Assembly (NCBI GenBank): GCA_903822185.1 | Contig: CAIJOA010000011.1 | Coordinates: forward strand, 372,001 to 436,000 | Origin: an uncultured Rhodospirillales bacterium | Lineage (GTDB): Bacteria > Pseudomonadota > Alphaproteobacteria > ATCC43930 > CGMCC-115725 | Direction of reading: 5' to 3' | DNA: 64,000 bases | Part shown: positions 36,414 through 45,950 of the stretch, in pieces | How positions within the stretch are numbered: the first letter of the stretch is position 1 | Layout of the letters: each line of letters opens with the position of its first letter | The notes under the pieces: generated by a model | The model's database searches: none | Seen by the model: only the letters and a program-made list of their open reading frames with translations | What the model was told of the DNA's origin: nothing | Translations under genes and position numbers: made by a program

Positions 36414-37931
36414 ATGGAAAATACCGCCTCGAATGTGACCCCTCTCCGCGAGGGCGATCAGCTTTACCGCACGCCGCCTTACAACGAGGAAGCTGAGCAG
36501 GCGCTGCTCGCCGCCATTCTCAACAACAACGCGGTCTATCACCGCGTCGCGGAGTTTTTGAAGGCGGAGCATTTTTCGCTCGGCGTGCACGGCCGTATTT
36601 TCGACGCCATCGTCAAGCTGATCGAGCGCGGCCTGCTGGCCAACCCGGTGACGCTCAAAAACCTGTTCGACCAAGACGAGGCCCTGACCGAAGTCGGCGG
36701 CGCGCAGTATCTGGCGCGGCTGTCCAGCTCGGTGGTGACGATCATCAACGCGCAGGATTACGGCCGGACGATCTATGACCTGTTTCTGCGCCGGCAACTG
36801 ATCACCATCGGCGAGGATGTGGTCAACGAGGCGCATCAGCACGATCTCGATCACGGCGCGACCTCGCAGATCGAAGCGGCCGAGCAGCGGTTGTTTAACC
36901 TCGCCGAATCCGGCCAGGCCGAAGGCGGCTTCAAGCCGTTCGTGACGGCATTGGGCTCGGCGATCCTGCAGGCCGAGGCAGCCTTCAAACGCGGCGGCAA
37001 GACCACCGGCGTCTCGACCGGCTTCATCGATCTGGACAAGCTCTTGGGCGGGCTTCACCCCTCAGATCTAATCATCCTGGCCGGCCGTCCCTCGATGGGC
37101 AAAACCGCGCTCGCCACCAATATCGGCTTTAACGCCGCCAAGGCTTACGTGCCGGGCAAGGCAGCAGACGGCAAGACCATCGCCGAGGATGGCGCCGTAA
37201 TGGGCTTCTTCTCGCTCGAAATGTCGGCCGAACAGCTCGCCACCCGTATTTTGTCGGAAGAATCCGGCGTTTCCTCGAACCTCATCCGCAAAGGCGAGGT
37301 CAGCCACGACGATTTCGACAAATTCGTCCAGGCGAGCCAGCGGCTTTCGACCATCCCGTTCTTTGTCGATGACACCCCGGCCCTGTCGATCGCCGGCCTG
37401 CGCACCCGCGCACGGCGGCTGCTTCGCCAGCAAGGCCTCGGGCTGATCATCGTCGATTACCTTCAGCTTCTGCGCGGCAGCGACAGCGGTTCGGAAAATC
37501 GCGTCCAGGAAATTTCCGAGATCACCCGCGGCCTCAAGGCCCTCGCGAAGGAACTCAACGTGCCCGTCGTGGCGCTGTCGCAGTTGTCGCGCGCCGTCGA
37601 ACAGCGCGAAGACAAACGCCCGATGCTGTCCGACTTGCGTGAATCGGGCTCGATCGAGCAGGACGCCGACGTCGTCATGTTCGTCTATCGCGAAGAATAT
37701 TATCTCGGCCGCGCCGAGCCATCGCGCCGGCCGGAGGAGAACGACGACAAGTTCAACGCGCGCTACGAAGACTGGCAGAAGCGCCTGGAACAAGTCACCG
37801 GCACCGCCGAAGTCATCGTCTCGAAACAGCGTCACGGCCCGATCGGCAAAGTGACCTTGCGCTTCGCCGCCGAAACCACGCGCTTCGAGAACTTTGTCGG
37901 CAACGACCGCGTCCCCGATGACCTCTACTGA
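36414..37931 (+). CDS. dnaB: replicative DNA helicase DnaB
   Basis: 505 residues: N-terminal DnaB domain (about 20-125, with PPYNEEAEQALLAAIL), linker, and RecA-like C-terminal domain. Walker A is GRPSMGKT at 224-231, and Walker B-type residues are in LGLIIVDYLQLLRG. Other motifs are SRAVEQREDKRPMLSDLRESG and the arginine-finger region. It is the hexameric helicase at the replication fork. No intein is seen. The alr start lies 14 bases inside its 3' end. Confidence 0.98.
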   Translation: MENTASNVTPLREGDQLYRTPPYNEEAEQALLAAILNNNAVYHRVAEFLKAEHFSLGVHGRIFDAIVKLIERGLLANPVTLKNLFDQDEALTEVGGAQYLARLSSSVVTIINAQDYGRTIYDLFLRRQLITIGEDVVNEAHQHDLDHGATSQIEAAEQRLFNLAESGQAEGGFKPFVTALGSAILQAEAAFKRGGKTTGVSTGFIDLDKLLGGLHPSDLIILAGRPSMGKTALATNIGFNAAKAYVPGKAADGKTIAEDGAVMGFFSLEMSAEQLATRILSEESGVSSNLIRKGEVSHDDFDKFVQASQRLSTIPFFVDDTPALSIAGLRTRARRLLRQQGLGLIIVDYLQLLRGSDSGSENRVQEISEITRGLKALAKELNVPVVALSQLSRAVEQREDKRPMLSDLRESGSIEQDADVVMFVYREEYYLGRAEPSRRPEENDDKFNARYEDWQKRLEQVTGTAEVIVSKQRHGPIGKVTLRFAAETTRFENFVGNDRVPDDLY

Positions 37932-39078
37932 GCCTCGGGTTCGCCCGGCGGCTTCACCCCGGACCAAGTCGGCGCGCGCGATCGAGCGGGCCGGTGCGGT
38001 CATCGAGATCGATCTCGACGCCATCGCGTTAAACTGGCGCAAACTGTCCGAACGCGTTTCGCACGCCGCGCGCTGCGCCGCCGTGGTCAAGGCCGATGCC
38101 TACGGCCTCGGCATGGACAAAGTGGCCCCGGTCTTGGCGCGCGCCGGCTGCAAAACCTTCTTCGTCGCCAGTCTTGAAGAAGGACTGGCTTTGCGTGCGC
38201 TTTTGCCCCGGGCGCAGATCGCCGTCCTCAACGGCCTGATCATGGGAACGCCGGCCGATTTCGCCAAAGGCGCGTTGCTGCCGATCCTCAACGATCTCGG
38301 CCAGGTGAAGCAGTGGCAGACCTACGCCGCCCGCCGCGGCGGCACCCCGGCAATGCTGCATCTCGACACCGGCATGTCGCGGCTGGGACTTTCGCCCGGC
38401 GAAATCCGGCAACTGGCCGCCCAGACGGCACCACTCAGCGGCTTCACCACTTCGTTGATCATCTCGCACCTCGCTTGCGCCAACGAGCCAGCCCATCCGA
38501 TGAATATCGAGCAGTTGGATCGCTTCCGCGCCGCGCTACGCAAATTGCCGAAGACCCATGCCAGCCTTGCCGCCTCCTCGGGGATCTTTTTGGGCGCCGA
38601 TTTTCACTTCGATATGGTGCGTGCCGGAGCCGCGCTCTACGGTATCAACCCGTCACCCGGACGACCCAATCCGATGAAGCAAGTCGTTCAACTCAAAGCG
38701 AAAATCCTGCAAGTGCGTGACGTTGACAGGGGGGAAAGCGTTGGATATGGTGCCGCGCATCGCATGGATCGGCCCGGCCGAATCGCTACCATTGCGATGG
38801 GATATGCCGACGGATGGCTTCGCTCTTCAGGTCATCGCGGTACCGCTCGGATCGCCGGAAAGCCCGCCCCCGTCATCGGACAGATTTCCATGGATCTCGT
38901 GACTCTCGACGTGACCGGAATCGACCCGGAAGCCGTGCGTCCGGGCGCTTATGCCGATCTACTCGATGAACGCTATGGCGTCGATGATGCGGCCCTCGCG
39001 GCGCAAACCATCGGCTACGAAATCCTGACGTCACTGGGCCGGCGCTGCGGCCGCGTCTATCGCGGTGGAGCGACCTGA
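37918..39078 (+). CDS. alr: alanine racemase
   Basis: 386 residues from the ATG at 37918 overlapping the dnaB 3' end. It makes D-alanine for peptidoglycan. The PLP-binding Lys58 is in AAVVKADAYGLG, and the second catalytic base Tyr277 is in SVGYGAAHRMD. The C-terminal domain includes ISMDLVTLDVT. The N-terminus has a basic 20-residue extension without a clear signal peptide, so it is predicted cytoplasmic. It is followed one base after its stop by the lipid-transport permease gene. Confidence 0.97.
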   Translation: MTSTEPRVRPAASPRTKSARAIERAGAVIEIDLDAIALNWRKLSERVSHAARCAAVVKADAYGLGMDKVAPVLARAGCKTFFVASLEEGLALRALLPRAQIAVLNGLIMGTPADFAKGALLPILNDLGQVKQWQTYAARRGGTPAMLHLDTGMSRLGLSPGEIRQLAAQTAPLSGFTTSLIISHLACANEPAHPMNIEQLDRFRAALRKLPKTHASLAASSGIFLGADFHFDMVRAGAALYGINPSPGRPNPMKQVVQLKAKILQVRDVDRGESVGYGAAHRMDRPGRIATIAMGYADGWLRSSGHRGTARIAGKPAPVIGQISMDLVTLDVTGIDPEAVRPGAYADLLDERYGVDDAALAAQTIGYEILTSLGRRCGRVYRGGAT

Positions 39079-39079
39079 C

Positions 39080-39850
39080 ATGACTGACTTCCTGCCCTCG
39101 ATCGGGCGCGTCTTCATCAACTTCCTAGGCGCCGCCGGCCGCTTCGCGATGTTCACGCTGAGCGCGCTGAGCCACTGCTTCCGCCCGCCGTTCTATTTCC
39201 GCCTGATCGGCCGGCAGATGGTCGATATCGGCTTTTATTCGCTGCCGGTGGTCGGGCTGACCGCGGTCTTTACCGGCATGGTGCTGGCGCTGCAGACCAA
39301 TACCGGCTTCAGCCGCTTTGGCGCAGCCAGCGTCACCGCGACGGTGGTCGTCCTTTCGGTTACGCGCGAACTCGGCCCGGTGATCGCCGCCCTGATGGTC
39401 GCCGGCCGCATCGGCGCCTCGATCGCCGCAGAGATCGGCACGATGCGCGTCACCGACCAGATCGACGCGCTCTCCACCCTATCGACCAACCCGCTCAAAT
39501 ATCTCGTCGTGCCGCGAATTATCGCCGGCCTCGTCACCGTGCCGATCCTGGTCCTGATCGCCGACATCATCGGCATCTTCGGCGGCTATCTGGTCGGCAC
39601 CTACAAGCTGGGCTTCAACGCCGCGACCTATCTCAACAACACGGCGCAGAACCTGACCGCCATCGACGTGTCCTCGGGATTGATCAAGGCGGCGGTGTTC
39701 GGCTTCATCGTTGCGCTGATGGGCTGCTATCACGGCTATCATTCGCGCGGCGGCGCGCAGGGCGTCGGCGCAGCCACGACGCACGCGGTCGTTTCCTCGT
39801 CGGTGATGATCCTGCTGTTCGACTACGTCCTCACCAGCATATTGTTCTAA
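39080..39850 (+). CDS. mlaE: MlaE-type ABC lipid transport permease
   Basis: 256 residues from the ATG at 39080. An earlier in-frame GTG at 39065 lies inside alr and is less likely. Five hydrophobic segments and the family signatures VVGLTAVFTGMVLALQT, TRELGPVIAALMVAGRIGA and AEIGTMRVTDQIDAL identify the MlaE/YrbE permease family. With MlaF it moves phospholipids between the membranes to maintain outer-membrane asymmetry. The periplasmic partner MlaD is not in the window. Confidence 0.93.
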   Translation: MTDFLPSIGRVFINFLGAAGRFAMFTLSALSHCFRPPFYFRLIGRQMVDIGFYSLPVVGLTAVFTGMVLALQTNTGFSRFGAASVTATVVVLSVTRELGPVIAALMVAGRIGASIAAEIGTMRVTDQIDALSTLSTNPLKYLVVPRIIAGLVTVPILVLIADIIGIFGGYLVGTYKLGFNAATYLNNTAQNLTAIDVSSGLIKAAVFGFIVALMGCYHGYHSRGGAQGVGAATTHAVVSSSVMILLFDYVLTSILF

Positions 39851-39852
39851 CC

Positions 39853-40629
39853 ATGAGCGGCGCCCCAAAAATCGAAGTACGCGGCCTGAAGAAAGCTTTC
39901 GGGCGCAAGGTCGTGCTGGATGGTATCGATCTCGATATTGGCGTCGGCGAAAGCGTCGTCGTCATCGGCGGTTCGGGCACCGGCAAGTCGGTGCTGGTCA
40001 AATGTATCCTCGGCATCATCGAGCCTGACGCCGGCTCGATCAAAATCGATGGCCAAGAAGTGACCACCCTGTCGCGCGGCAAGCGTGAGGCGCTGCTCGA
40101 AAAATTCGGCATGCTGTTTCAGGGCGCCGCGTTGTTCGATTCCCTATTGGTGTGGGAAAATGTCGCCTTCGGATTGATCCAGGGCCGCGGCATGGAGCGG
40201 AACGCCGCCAAGAAGATCGCCTTCGAGAAACTCGCCGCCGTCGGTTTGGGCGCGGAAGTCGGTGAATTGCGCCCGGCCGAACTGTCGGGCGGCATGCAAA
40301 AGCGAGTCGGTCTGGCGCGAGCCATTGCCGCCACGCCCGAAATCATCATTTTCGATGAGCCCACCACCGGTCTCGATCCGATCATGGGCGACGTCATCAA
40401 CGACCTGATCGTCAAATGCGTCCGCGACCTCGGCGCGACGGCGATCTCAATCACCCACGACATGGCCAGCGCTCATAAAATCGCCGACCGTATCGCCATG
40501 ATCTATAAAGGCCGTATCATCTGGACCGGCGCTGCCAAGACGATCGACAATTCGGGCAATCCGTATGTCGATCAATTCATCCATGGCCGCGCCGATGGAC
40601 CGATCCAGATGGAAGTTCGCGCTCTGTGA
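39853..40629 (+). CDS. mlaF: MlaF-type ABC transporter ATPase
   Basis: 258 residues, two bases after the permease gene. Walker A is GGSGTGKS at 39-46, the ABC signature is ELSGGMQKRVGLARAIA, and Walker B is EIIIFDEPTTGLDP, followed by the switch His in SITHDMASAHKIADR. Opening EVRGLKKAFGRKVVLDGID is typical of the Mla branch. It powers the MlaE permease. The radA start follows after 34 bases. Confidence 0.95.
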   Translation: MSGAPKIEVRGLKKAFGRKVVLDGIDLDIGVGESVVVIGGSGTGKSVLVKCILGIIEPDAGSIKIDGQEVTTLSRGKREALLEKFGMLFQGAALFDSLLVWENVAFGLIQGRGMERNAAKKIAFEKLAAVGLGAEVGELRPAELSGGMQKRVGLARAIAATPEIIIFDEPTTGLDPIMGDVINDLIVKCVRDLGATAISITHDMASAHKIADRIAMIYKGRIIWTGAAKTIDNSGNPYVDQFIHGRADGPIQMEVRAL

Positions 40630-40663
40630 GGCGATACTTCGCGACCAAGCCCAGGGGCTGACC

Positions 40664-42100
40664 GTGGCGAAACGCGATACACAATACGTTTGCCAGCAAT
40701 GCGGCGCCGCCCATTCGAAATGGTCGGGGCGATGCGACGCATGCGGCGGCTGGAACAGCCTCGTCGAGGAAACGGTCCAATCGGGACCGCCCAAGAGCCT
40801 TGCAAAAGGCGGCGGCAGAGGCCGTGGCCATAAGCTCGATTTTACCGGTCTTATCGGCGACTCGCGGGAAATTCCCCGCCGTGTCAGCGGTATCGCCGAG
40901 TTCGACCGGGTGTGCGGTGGCGGTATCGTGCCCGGCTCTGCCTTGCTGGTCGGCGGCGATCCCGGCATCGGCAAATCGACCGTGCTGCTCCAAGTCGTCG
41001 CGGCCCTCGCCGCCGGCAATGGCGGCAAAAAATATCGCTGCGCTTATATCTCGGGCGAAGAATCGCTGGATCAGGTACGGCTGCGCGCGGCGCGTCTCGG
41101 TGTCGAGAAATCGCCCGTCGAACTGGCCGCCTCGAACAGCGTCCGCGATATCATCACGAGTCTCGATACGAACGACGGTCCCGACCTCGTCATCGTCGAT
41201 TCGATCCAGACCATGTATCTGGACACGCTGGACAGCGCGCCGGGCACGGTCAGCCAGGTGCGTTCGTGTGCGCAGGAACTGATCGGCCTCGCTAAGATGC
41301 GCGGCTTCTGCGTCGTCCTCGTCGGGCACGTCACCAAGGAAGGCGTCATCGCCGGTCCGCGTGTCCTCGAACATATGGTCGATACGGTGCTTTATTTCGA
41401 AGGCGAGCGCGGGCATCAATTCCGCATCATGCGCGCCGTCAAAAACCGCTTCGGCCCAACCGACGAGATCGGCGTTTTCGAGATGACCGACCGCGGCCTC
41501 GCTGAGGTGCCGAACCCGTCCGCCCTTTTCCTCGCCGACCGGCGTAACCAGATCAGCGGCGCCGCAGTCTTCGCCGGCATGGAAGGCACGCGGCCGGTGC
41601 TGGTCGAAATTCAGGCGCTGGTCGCCCCCTCGGCCTACGGCACGCCCCGTCGCGCCGTCGTCGGCTGGGACGGTAATCGGTTGGCGATGGTGCTGGCGGT
41701 GCTTGAGGCACGCTGCGGCCTACAGATCGGCGCGCGCGATATCTATCTCAATGTCGCCGGTGGCCTGCGCATTTCCGAACCCGCCGCCGATTTAGCCGTT
41801 GCCGCGGCGCTGGTATCGGCGTTGACGCAAGAGCCGGTGTCGGCGGATACCGTCGTCTTCGGCGAAATTGGTCTCTCCGGCGAAATCCGCCCGGTCGGTC
41901 AGTCCGACGCACGTTTGAAGGAAGCGGCAAAGCTCGGTTTCAGCGCCGCGATCACCCCGCCGCGCCGGGGCCGCACCAAAGAACGCCCGGCCGATACCGG
42001 CCTCGCCGTGCGCGAACTCGCGCATCTGCGCCAACTCGTCGCGAGCTTTGAGGAAACGCCCGGTCCCGCGCCCCGCGTTCCGGCAGGAGCACGCGCGTGA
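40664..42100 (+). CDS. radA: DNA repair protein RadA
   Basis: 478 residues from the GTG at 40664, which has AGGGG six bases upstream; in-frame ATGs further up lie inside mlaF. A four-Cys zinc finger (Cys10, 13, 24, 27: YVCQQCG and RCDACGGW), Walker A GGDPGIGKST at 97-106, the RadA-specific KNRFGPTDEIG, and a C-terminal Lon-like domain. It is a branch-migration helicase-like protein acting in homologous recombination. Four-base overlap with cvpA. Confidence 0.97.
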   Translation: MAKRDTQYVCQQCGAAHSKWSGRCDACGGWNSLVEETVQSGPPKSLAKGGGRGRGHKLDFTGLIGDSREIPRRVSGIAEFDRVCGGGIVPGSALLVGGDPGIGKSTVLLQVVAALAAGNGGKKYRCAYISGEESLDQVRLRAARLGVEKSPVELAASNSVRDIITSLDTNDGPDLVIVDSIQTMYLDTLDSAPGTVSQVRSCAQELIGLAKMRGFCVVLVGHVTKEGVIAGPRVLEHMVDTVLYFEGERGHQFRIMRAVKNRFGPTDEIGVFEMTDRGLAEVPNPSALFLADRRNQISGAAVFAGMEGTRPVLVEIQALVAPSAYGTPRRAVVGWDGNRLAMVLAVLEARCGLQIGARDIYLNVAGGLRISEPAADLAVAAALVSALTQEPVSADTVVFGEIGLSGEIRPVGQSDARLKEAAKLGFSAAITPPRRGRTKERPADTGLAVRELAHLRQLVASFEETPGPAPRVPAGARA

Positions 42101-42762
42101 CGAAATTCGATTTTGCCATCATCGGCGTCATCATTCTTTCCGGCTATTTCGCCTATTCGCGCGGTTTCGTGCGCGAGGCCTTGTCCATCGCCGCCTGGAT
42201 CAACGCTTCCTTCGTCGCGGTCTATGCGTTCCCTTACGTCTTGCCGCTGTTCGAGAAAGTGGTGCCGAAAGGCGTACTTGCCAATGTGTCGGCGGCGGCT
42301 GTCGTCTTCATCCTGGCGCTGATGGTCCTGCACATGATCTCGAACTCGCTGGCGCGGCGGGTGAAGGACAGCTCGTTGTCGCCGGTCGATCGCACCCTCG
42401 GCCTCATCTTCGGCCTTGCGCGCGGCATGATCCTCGTCTGTATCGCCTACATCGCCCTAGCCTGGATGCTGCCGTCGGGAAAAGACCGGCCACGCTGGTT
42501 CGCCGATGCCCGCTCGCTGACCTATCTCGAGGCCGGCGCAGGCAAGATGCGCAGTTACATCCCGCTCCCCCGAACCGCACCGACCACGGCGGTACGCACC
42601 GCGACACCGGCGAACAATTCCGAACGGGAGGCCGAGACTGCGATTCGCGCTTTTACGCGTCCCGCGCCCAATCCAGCCCCGGCGGCCAATAACGGCCCGG
42701 TTTACACCCCGGACGAGCAGCGCGACCTCAACCGGCTTATCCAGCAGCAAAATTCGCGCTAG
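42097..42762 (+). CDS. cvpA: CvpA family membrane protein
   Basis: 221 residues with a GTG start overlapping the radA stop (GTGA). Four hydrophobic helices in the first 130 residues, opening FDFAIIGVIILSGYFAYSRG, then FGLARGMILVC, characteristic of CvpA (colicin V production) proteins. The last 80 residues are Pro/Ala rich and polar. The family is genetically linked to purF in many proteobacteria, as here. Its molecular function is not well defined. Confidence 0.92.
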   Translation: MTKFDFAIIGVIILSGYFAYSRGFVREALSIAAWINASFVAVYAFPYVLPLFEKVVPKGVLANVSAAAVVFILALMVLHMISNSLARRVKDSSLSPVDRTLGLIFGLARGMILVCIAYIALAWMLPSGKDRPRWFADARSLTYLEAGAGKMRSYIPLPRTAPTTAVRTATPANNSEREAETAIRAFTRPAPNPAPAANNGPVYTPDEQRDLNRLIQQQNSR

Positions 42763-42867
42763 AGGGTTGCGAGCCACGCGGCACGTTTGATCTGGCTTAA
42801 CCAACCCGGTCCCGTCTAAAAGACTGGTATTCCGACCATCCCATCCCTACTTTCAAATGCGAAGCTC

Positions 42868-44322
42868 ATGCTGACAACACAGCCCTTCGATGATGACCAT
42901 CCGCATGAAGAATGCGGTGTTTTCGGGATCTTCGGACATCCCGACGCTGGAGCGCTGACCGCGCTCGGGCTGCATGCCCTGCAGCATCGCGGGCAGGAAG
43001 CGGCGGGAATCGTCGCCTATGACGGCGAGCAATTTCACGCCCACCGCGCCATGGGGCATGTCGGCGAAAATTTCAGCTCCAAGGACGTCATCGAACGGCT
43101 GAAAGGCCATTCGGCAATCGGCCATGTGCGCTACGCCACGACCGGCGAAGTGGCGATGCGTAACGTCCAGCCTTTGTTCGCCGATTTCGAATTCGGCGGC
43201 CTCGCTATTTGCCATAACGGCAACCTCACCAATTCCTACAAGCTGCGCCAGCAGCTCGTCCGCCGCGGCAGCTTGTTCCAATCGACCAGCGATACTGAGG
43301 TGATTGTTCACCTGATCGCGACCAGCCTTAAGCTGACCGTCGAAGACCGCATGACCGATGCGCTACGCCAGGTGCAAGGGGCTTACTCGCTCGCCGCTTT
43401 GTCGCAGGAAGGCCTCGTCGCCGTCCGCGATCCCTACGGTGTCCGGCCGCTGGTGCTGGGCAAATTGGGTGATGCCTGGATCGTTTCGTCCGAGAGCTGC
43501 GCCCTCGACATCATCGGCGCGGATTTCGTACGCGATGTCGAACCCGGCGAAATCCTAATGGCCGGACCGCACGGCCTGCGCTCGTCGAAACCCTTCGACC
43601 GCGTCAAAAAGCGCCTCTGCATTTTCGAGCATATCTATTTCGCCCGTCCCGACAGTGTCATGGATGGCATCAGCGTCTATGACGCGCGTAAGCGCATCGG
43701 CGCCGAGCTTGCACGCGAGAGCCATGTCCCGGCGGACATCGTTATTCCGGTGCCGGATTCCGGCGTGCCCGCGGCGCTGGGTTATGCCGTGGAAGCCAAG
43801 CTTCCGTTCGAGCTCGGCATCATCCGCAATCACTATGTCGGCCGCACCTTCATCGAGCCGACCGATCAGATCCGCAATTTGGGCGTGAAGCTGAAGCACA
43901 ACGCCAATCGCGCCCATATCCAGGGTAAGCGTATTATCCTTGTTGATGATTCGATCGTGCGCGGCACGACCTCGACCAAGATCGTGTCGATGCTGCGCCA
44001 AGCCGGTGCGCGCGAAGTGCATATGCGCATCTCGAGCCCGCCGACGACCAATTCCTGCTTTTACGGCATCGCCACGCCGGAACGCAGCAAGCTCCTCGCC
44101 TCGAATATGTCGATCGAGGAGATGGGCAAATATATCGGCGCCGACAGCCTCGCCTTCATCACCATCGACGGGCTTTATCGTGCCGTCGGCGAGACCAAGC
44201 GCGATCCGAAGGAGCCGCAATTCTGCGACGCTTGCTTTACCGGTGATTACGCTATCCCGCTGGCGGATCACGATGCCGGCAAGGTCCTCACCCAACTCTC
44301 CCTGCTGACTGAATCGGCCTAG
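42868..44322 (+). CDS. purF: amidophosphoribosyltransferase
   Basis: 484 residues. It makes 5-phosphoribosylamine from PRPP and glutamine, the first step of purine synthesis. An N-terminal glutaminase domain has Cys16 as the expected nucleophile (EECGVFGIFGHPDA), which implies removal of a 15-residue propeptide. The C-terminal PRTase domain carries RIILVDDSIVRGTT at about 355-368. It is preceded by 105 bases of spacer with no motif I can name and followed six bases later by an SDR gene. Confidence 0.98.
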   Translation: MLTTQPFDDDHPHEECGVFGIFGHPDAGALTALGLHALQHRGQEAAGIVAYDGEQFHAHRAMGHVGENFSSKDVIERLKGHSAIGHVRYATTGEVAMRNVQPLFADFEFGGLAICHNGNLTNSYKLRQQLVRRGSLFQSTSDTEVIVHLIATSLKLTVEDRMTDALRQVQGAYSLAALSQEGLVAVRDPYGVRPLVLGKLGDAWIVSSESCALDIIGADFVRDVEPGEILMAGPHGLRSSKPFDRVKKRLCIFEHIYFARPDSVMDGISVYDARKRIGAELARESHVPADIVIPVPDSGVPAALGYAVEAKLPFELGIIRNHYVGRTFIEPTDQIRNLGVKLKHNANRAHIQGKRIILVDDSIVRGTTSTKIVSMLRQAGAREVHMRISSPPTTNSCFYGIATPERSKLLASNMSIEEMGKYIGADSLAFITIDGLYRAVGETKRDPKEPQFCDACFTGDYAIPLADHDAGKVLTQLSLLTESA

Positions 44323-44328
44323 ACCGTC

Positions 44329-45024
44329 ATGCGTCTCGAAGGACGGATCGCGCTCGTCACCGGCGCGTCGCGCGGCTTGGGTGCGGCAGTCGCCAAGCGT
44401 TATGCCGCCGAAGGCGCACAAGTCATCCTCGTCGCCCGAAAGCGCGAAAAGTTGGAACAGGTCGATGACGCCATTCAAAAGGCCGGCGGTCAGGCGACCC
44501 TCGTCCCGCTCAATCTGCGCGAGTTCGATCAGATCGATCAGATGGCCGCCGCGTTGCGTCAGCGTTTCGGCCGCATCGATATTCTGACCTCCTGCGCCGC
44601 CGCGCTCGGCAATCTCGCGCCGGTCGGCCATTACGACGTGCCGCTGTGGCAGGAAGTGATGGAGGTCAATTGCACCGCTAATTGGCGTCTCATCCGCGCG
44701 CTCGCCCCACTGCTGCACGCCTCACCGACCGGCCGTGCGATTTTCACCACCTGCGCCGCGGCGCGCGAAGCGACGCCGTTCTGGGGCGCTTATGCCGCCA
44801 GCAAGGCAGCGCTTGAATCGATGGTGCGGATTTACGCCGCGGAGAACATACAGAGTTCGTTGCGCGTCAATCTCGTCGATCCCGGACCTCTCGGCACCGA
44901 GTTGCGCTTCGCCGCGTTTCCGTTTGAGGATCGCACCGTGCTGAAATCGCCGGACGACGCGACCGAAGCCTTCGTCACTTTGGCCGAAGCCGGCTGCACG
45001 CAGCACGGCGCGCTCATCGCTTAA
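44329..45024 (+). CDS. SDR family oxidoreductase with Cys in place of the catalytic Ser
   Basis: 231 residues. The NAD(P) loop TGASRGLGAA is at 11-20, and the Tyr155/Lys159 pair is in AYAASK. The position 13 residues before the Tyr, normally Ser, is Cys142 (FTTCAAARE). The general layout (CTANWRLIRALAPLL) resembles YciK-like SDRs. I recall an SDR often following purF in alphaproteobacteria. Substrate unknown. The Ser-to-Cys change could alter or weaken catalysis. Confidence 0.88.
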   Translation: MRLEGRIALVTGASRGLGAAVAKRYAAEGAQVILVARKREKLEQVDDAIQKAGGQATLVPLNLREFDQIDQMAAALRQRFGRIDILTSCAAALGNLAPVGHYDVPLWQEVMEVNCTANWRLIRALAPLLHASPTGRAIFTTCAAAREATPFWGAYAASKAALESMVRIYAAENIQSSLRVNLVDPGPLGTELRFAAFPFEDRTVLKSPDDATEAFVTLAEAGCTQHGALIA

Positions 45025-45107
45025 AGGCGATGCTGCGGCAGATTGCGATTCCCCCTGGCGCAGCCGTATGCTGCGCCCGCGACATCGATCAGGGGAGGAA
45101 AGCGATC

Positions 45108-45944
45108 ATGCACAAGCAATCCGGCATCACCTATGCGACGCATGACGGCACCGCGCTGGCCGGCGATCTTTATACGCCCGACGGTCCCGGCCCCTTCCCC
45201 GTTCTGATCGCCGTGCACGGCGGCGGCTGGCAATTGGGCAACCGCGCCTCCTACCAATATTGGGGCGAGCATCTCGCTGAAGCAGGCTATGCGCTATTCG
45301 CGGTAAGCTATCGGCTGAGCAAGGTCGAGAAGAAAAGCTATCCCGATGCCGTGCATGACATCCGCGCCGCCGTGCAATTCCTGCGCGGCTCCGCCGCCGA
45401 CTTGAAGATCGATCCGAACCGCATCGGCCTTATCGGCGATTCCGCCGGCGCGCATCTCGCCGCGCTAGTCGCCCTGGCCGGCGATCATCCGATTTTCGCC
45501 GAGGGCAATCGCGCCGACCCGTTCGGCAGCGTCAGCACCAAGGTCAAGGTCGTGGTCGGGCTCTATGGTGTCTATGACATGCTGGCCCAATGGCAGCACG
45601 ATCTGATCGTGCGGCCGCGCGATCAGATCACCGAGAAATTTTTAGGCGCCGCGCCGATCGATGATCGCCGCGTCTATTTCGACGCGTCACCGATAAGCTA
45701 TGTCACGCGCGACAATAACAAGACGGCGTTCCTGATCGCCTATGGCACCGAGGACGATGTCGTCGAGGTGAAGACGCAATCCGAGCCCTTCGTGGTCGCC
45801 TTGAAGCAAGCGGGCTTCTTCGTCCGCACGTCGGTCATTCAGGCCGGGCCGCATTTCTGGGGTGCCGATCCGATCGATGAGCCGGGCAGTTTCGCCGGCT
45901 TCTTCGCGCCGCGGCTGAAGCGATTCCTGAGCGAGAAGCTGTAA
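45108..45944 (+). CDS. alpha/beta hydrolase (esterase/lipase-like)
   Basis: 278 residues from the ATG at 45108, with GGGGAGGA upstream. The oxyanion HGGGW motif is near residue 37, and the nucleophile is in GDSAGAHLAA, matching the hormone-sensitive-lipase/BD-FAE-like carboxylesterase class. A candidate acid is in the EDDVVEV segment and the His in AGPHFWG. No signal peptide. It ends six bases before the convergent methyltransferase gene. Substrate unknown. Confidence 0.9.
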   Translation: MHKQSGITYATHDGTALAGDLYTPDGPGPFPVLIAVHGGGWQLGNRASYQYWGEHLAEAGYALFAVSYRLSKVEKKSYPDAVHDIRAAVQFLRGSAADLKIDPNRIGLIGDSAGAHLAALVALAGDHPIFAEGNRADPFGSVSTKVKVVVGLYGVYDMLAQWQHDLIVRPRDQITEKFLGAAPIDDRRVYFDASPISYVTRDNNKTAFLIAYGTEDDVVEVKTQSEPFVVALKQAGFFVRTSVIQAGPHFWGADPIDEPGSFAGFFAPRLKRFLSEKL

Positions 45945-45950
45945 CGCCGC

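Noticed and set aside
35532-37058. Open frame of 508 codons on the minus strand
   Set aside because: It spans the cfa-dnaB junction in antisense; both sense genes are unmistakable.
42763-42867. tRNA or riboswitch upstream of purF
   Set aside because: No cloverleaf or known purine-riboswitch core could be drawn; only a tiny GTCT/AGAC hairpin is present.
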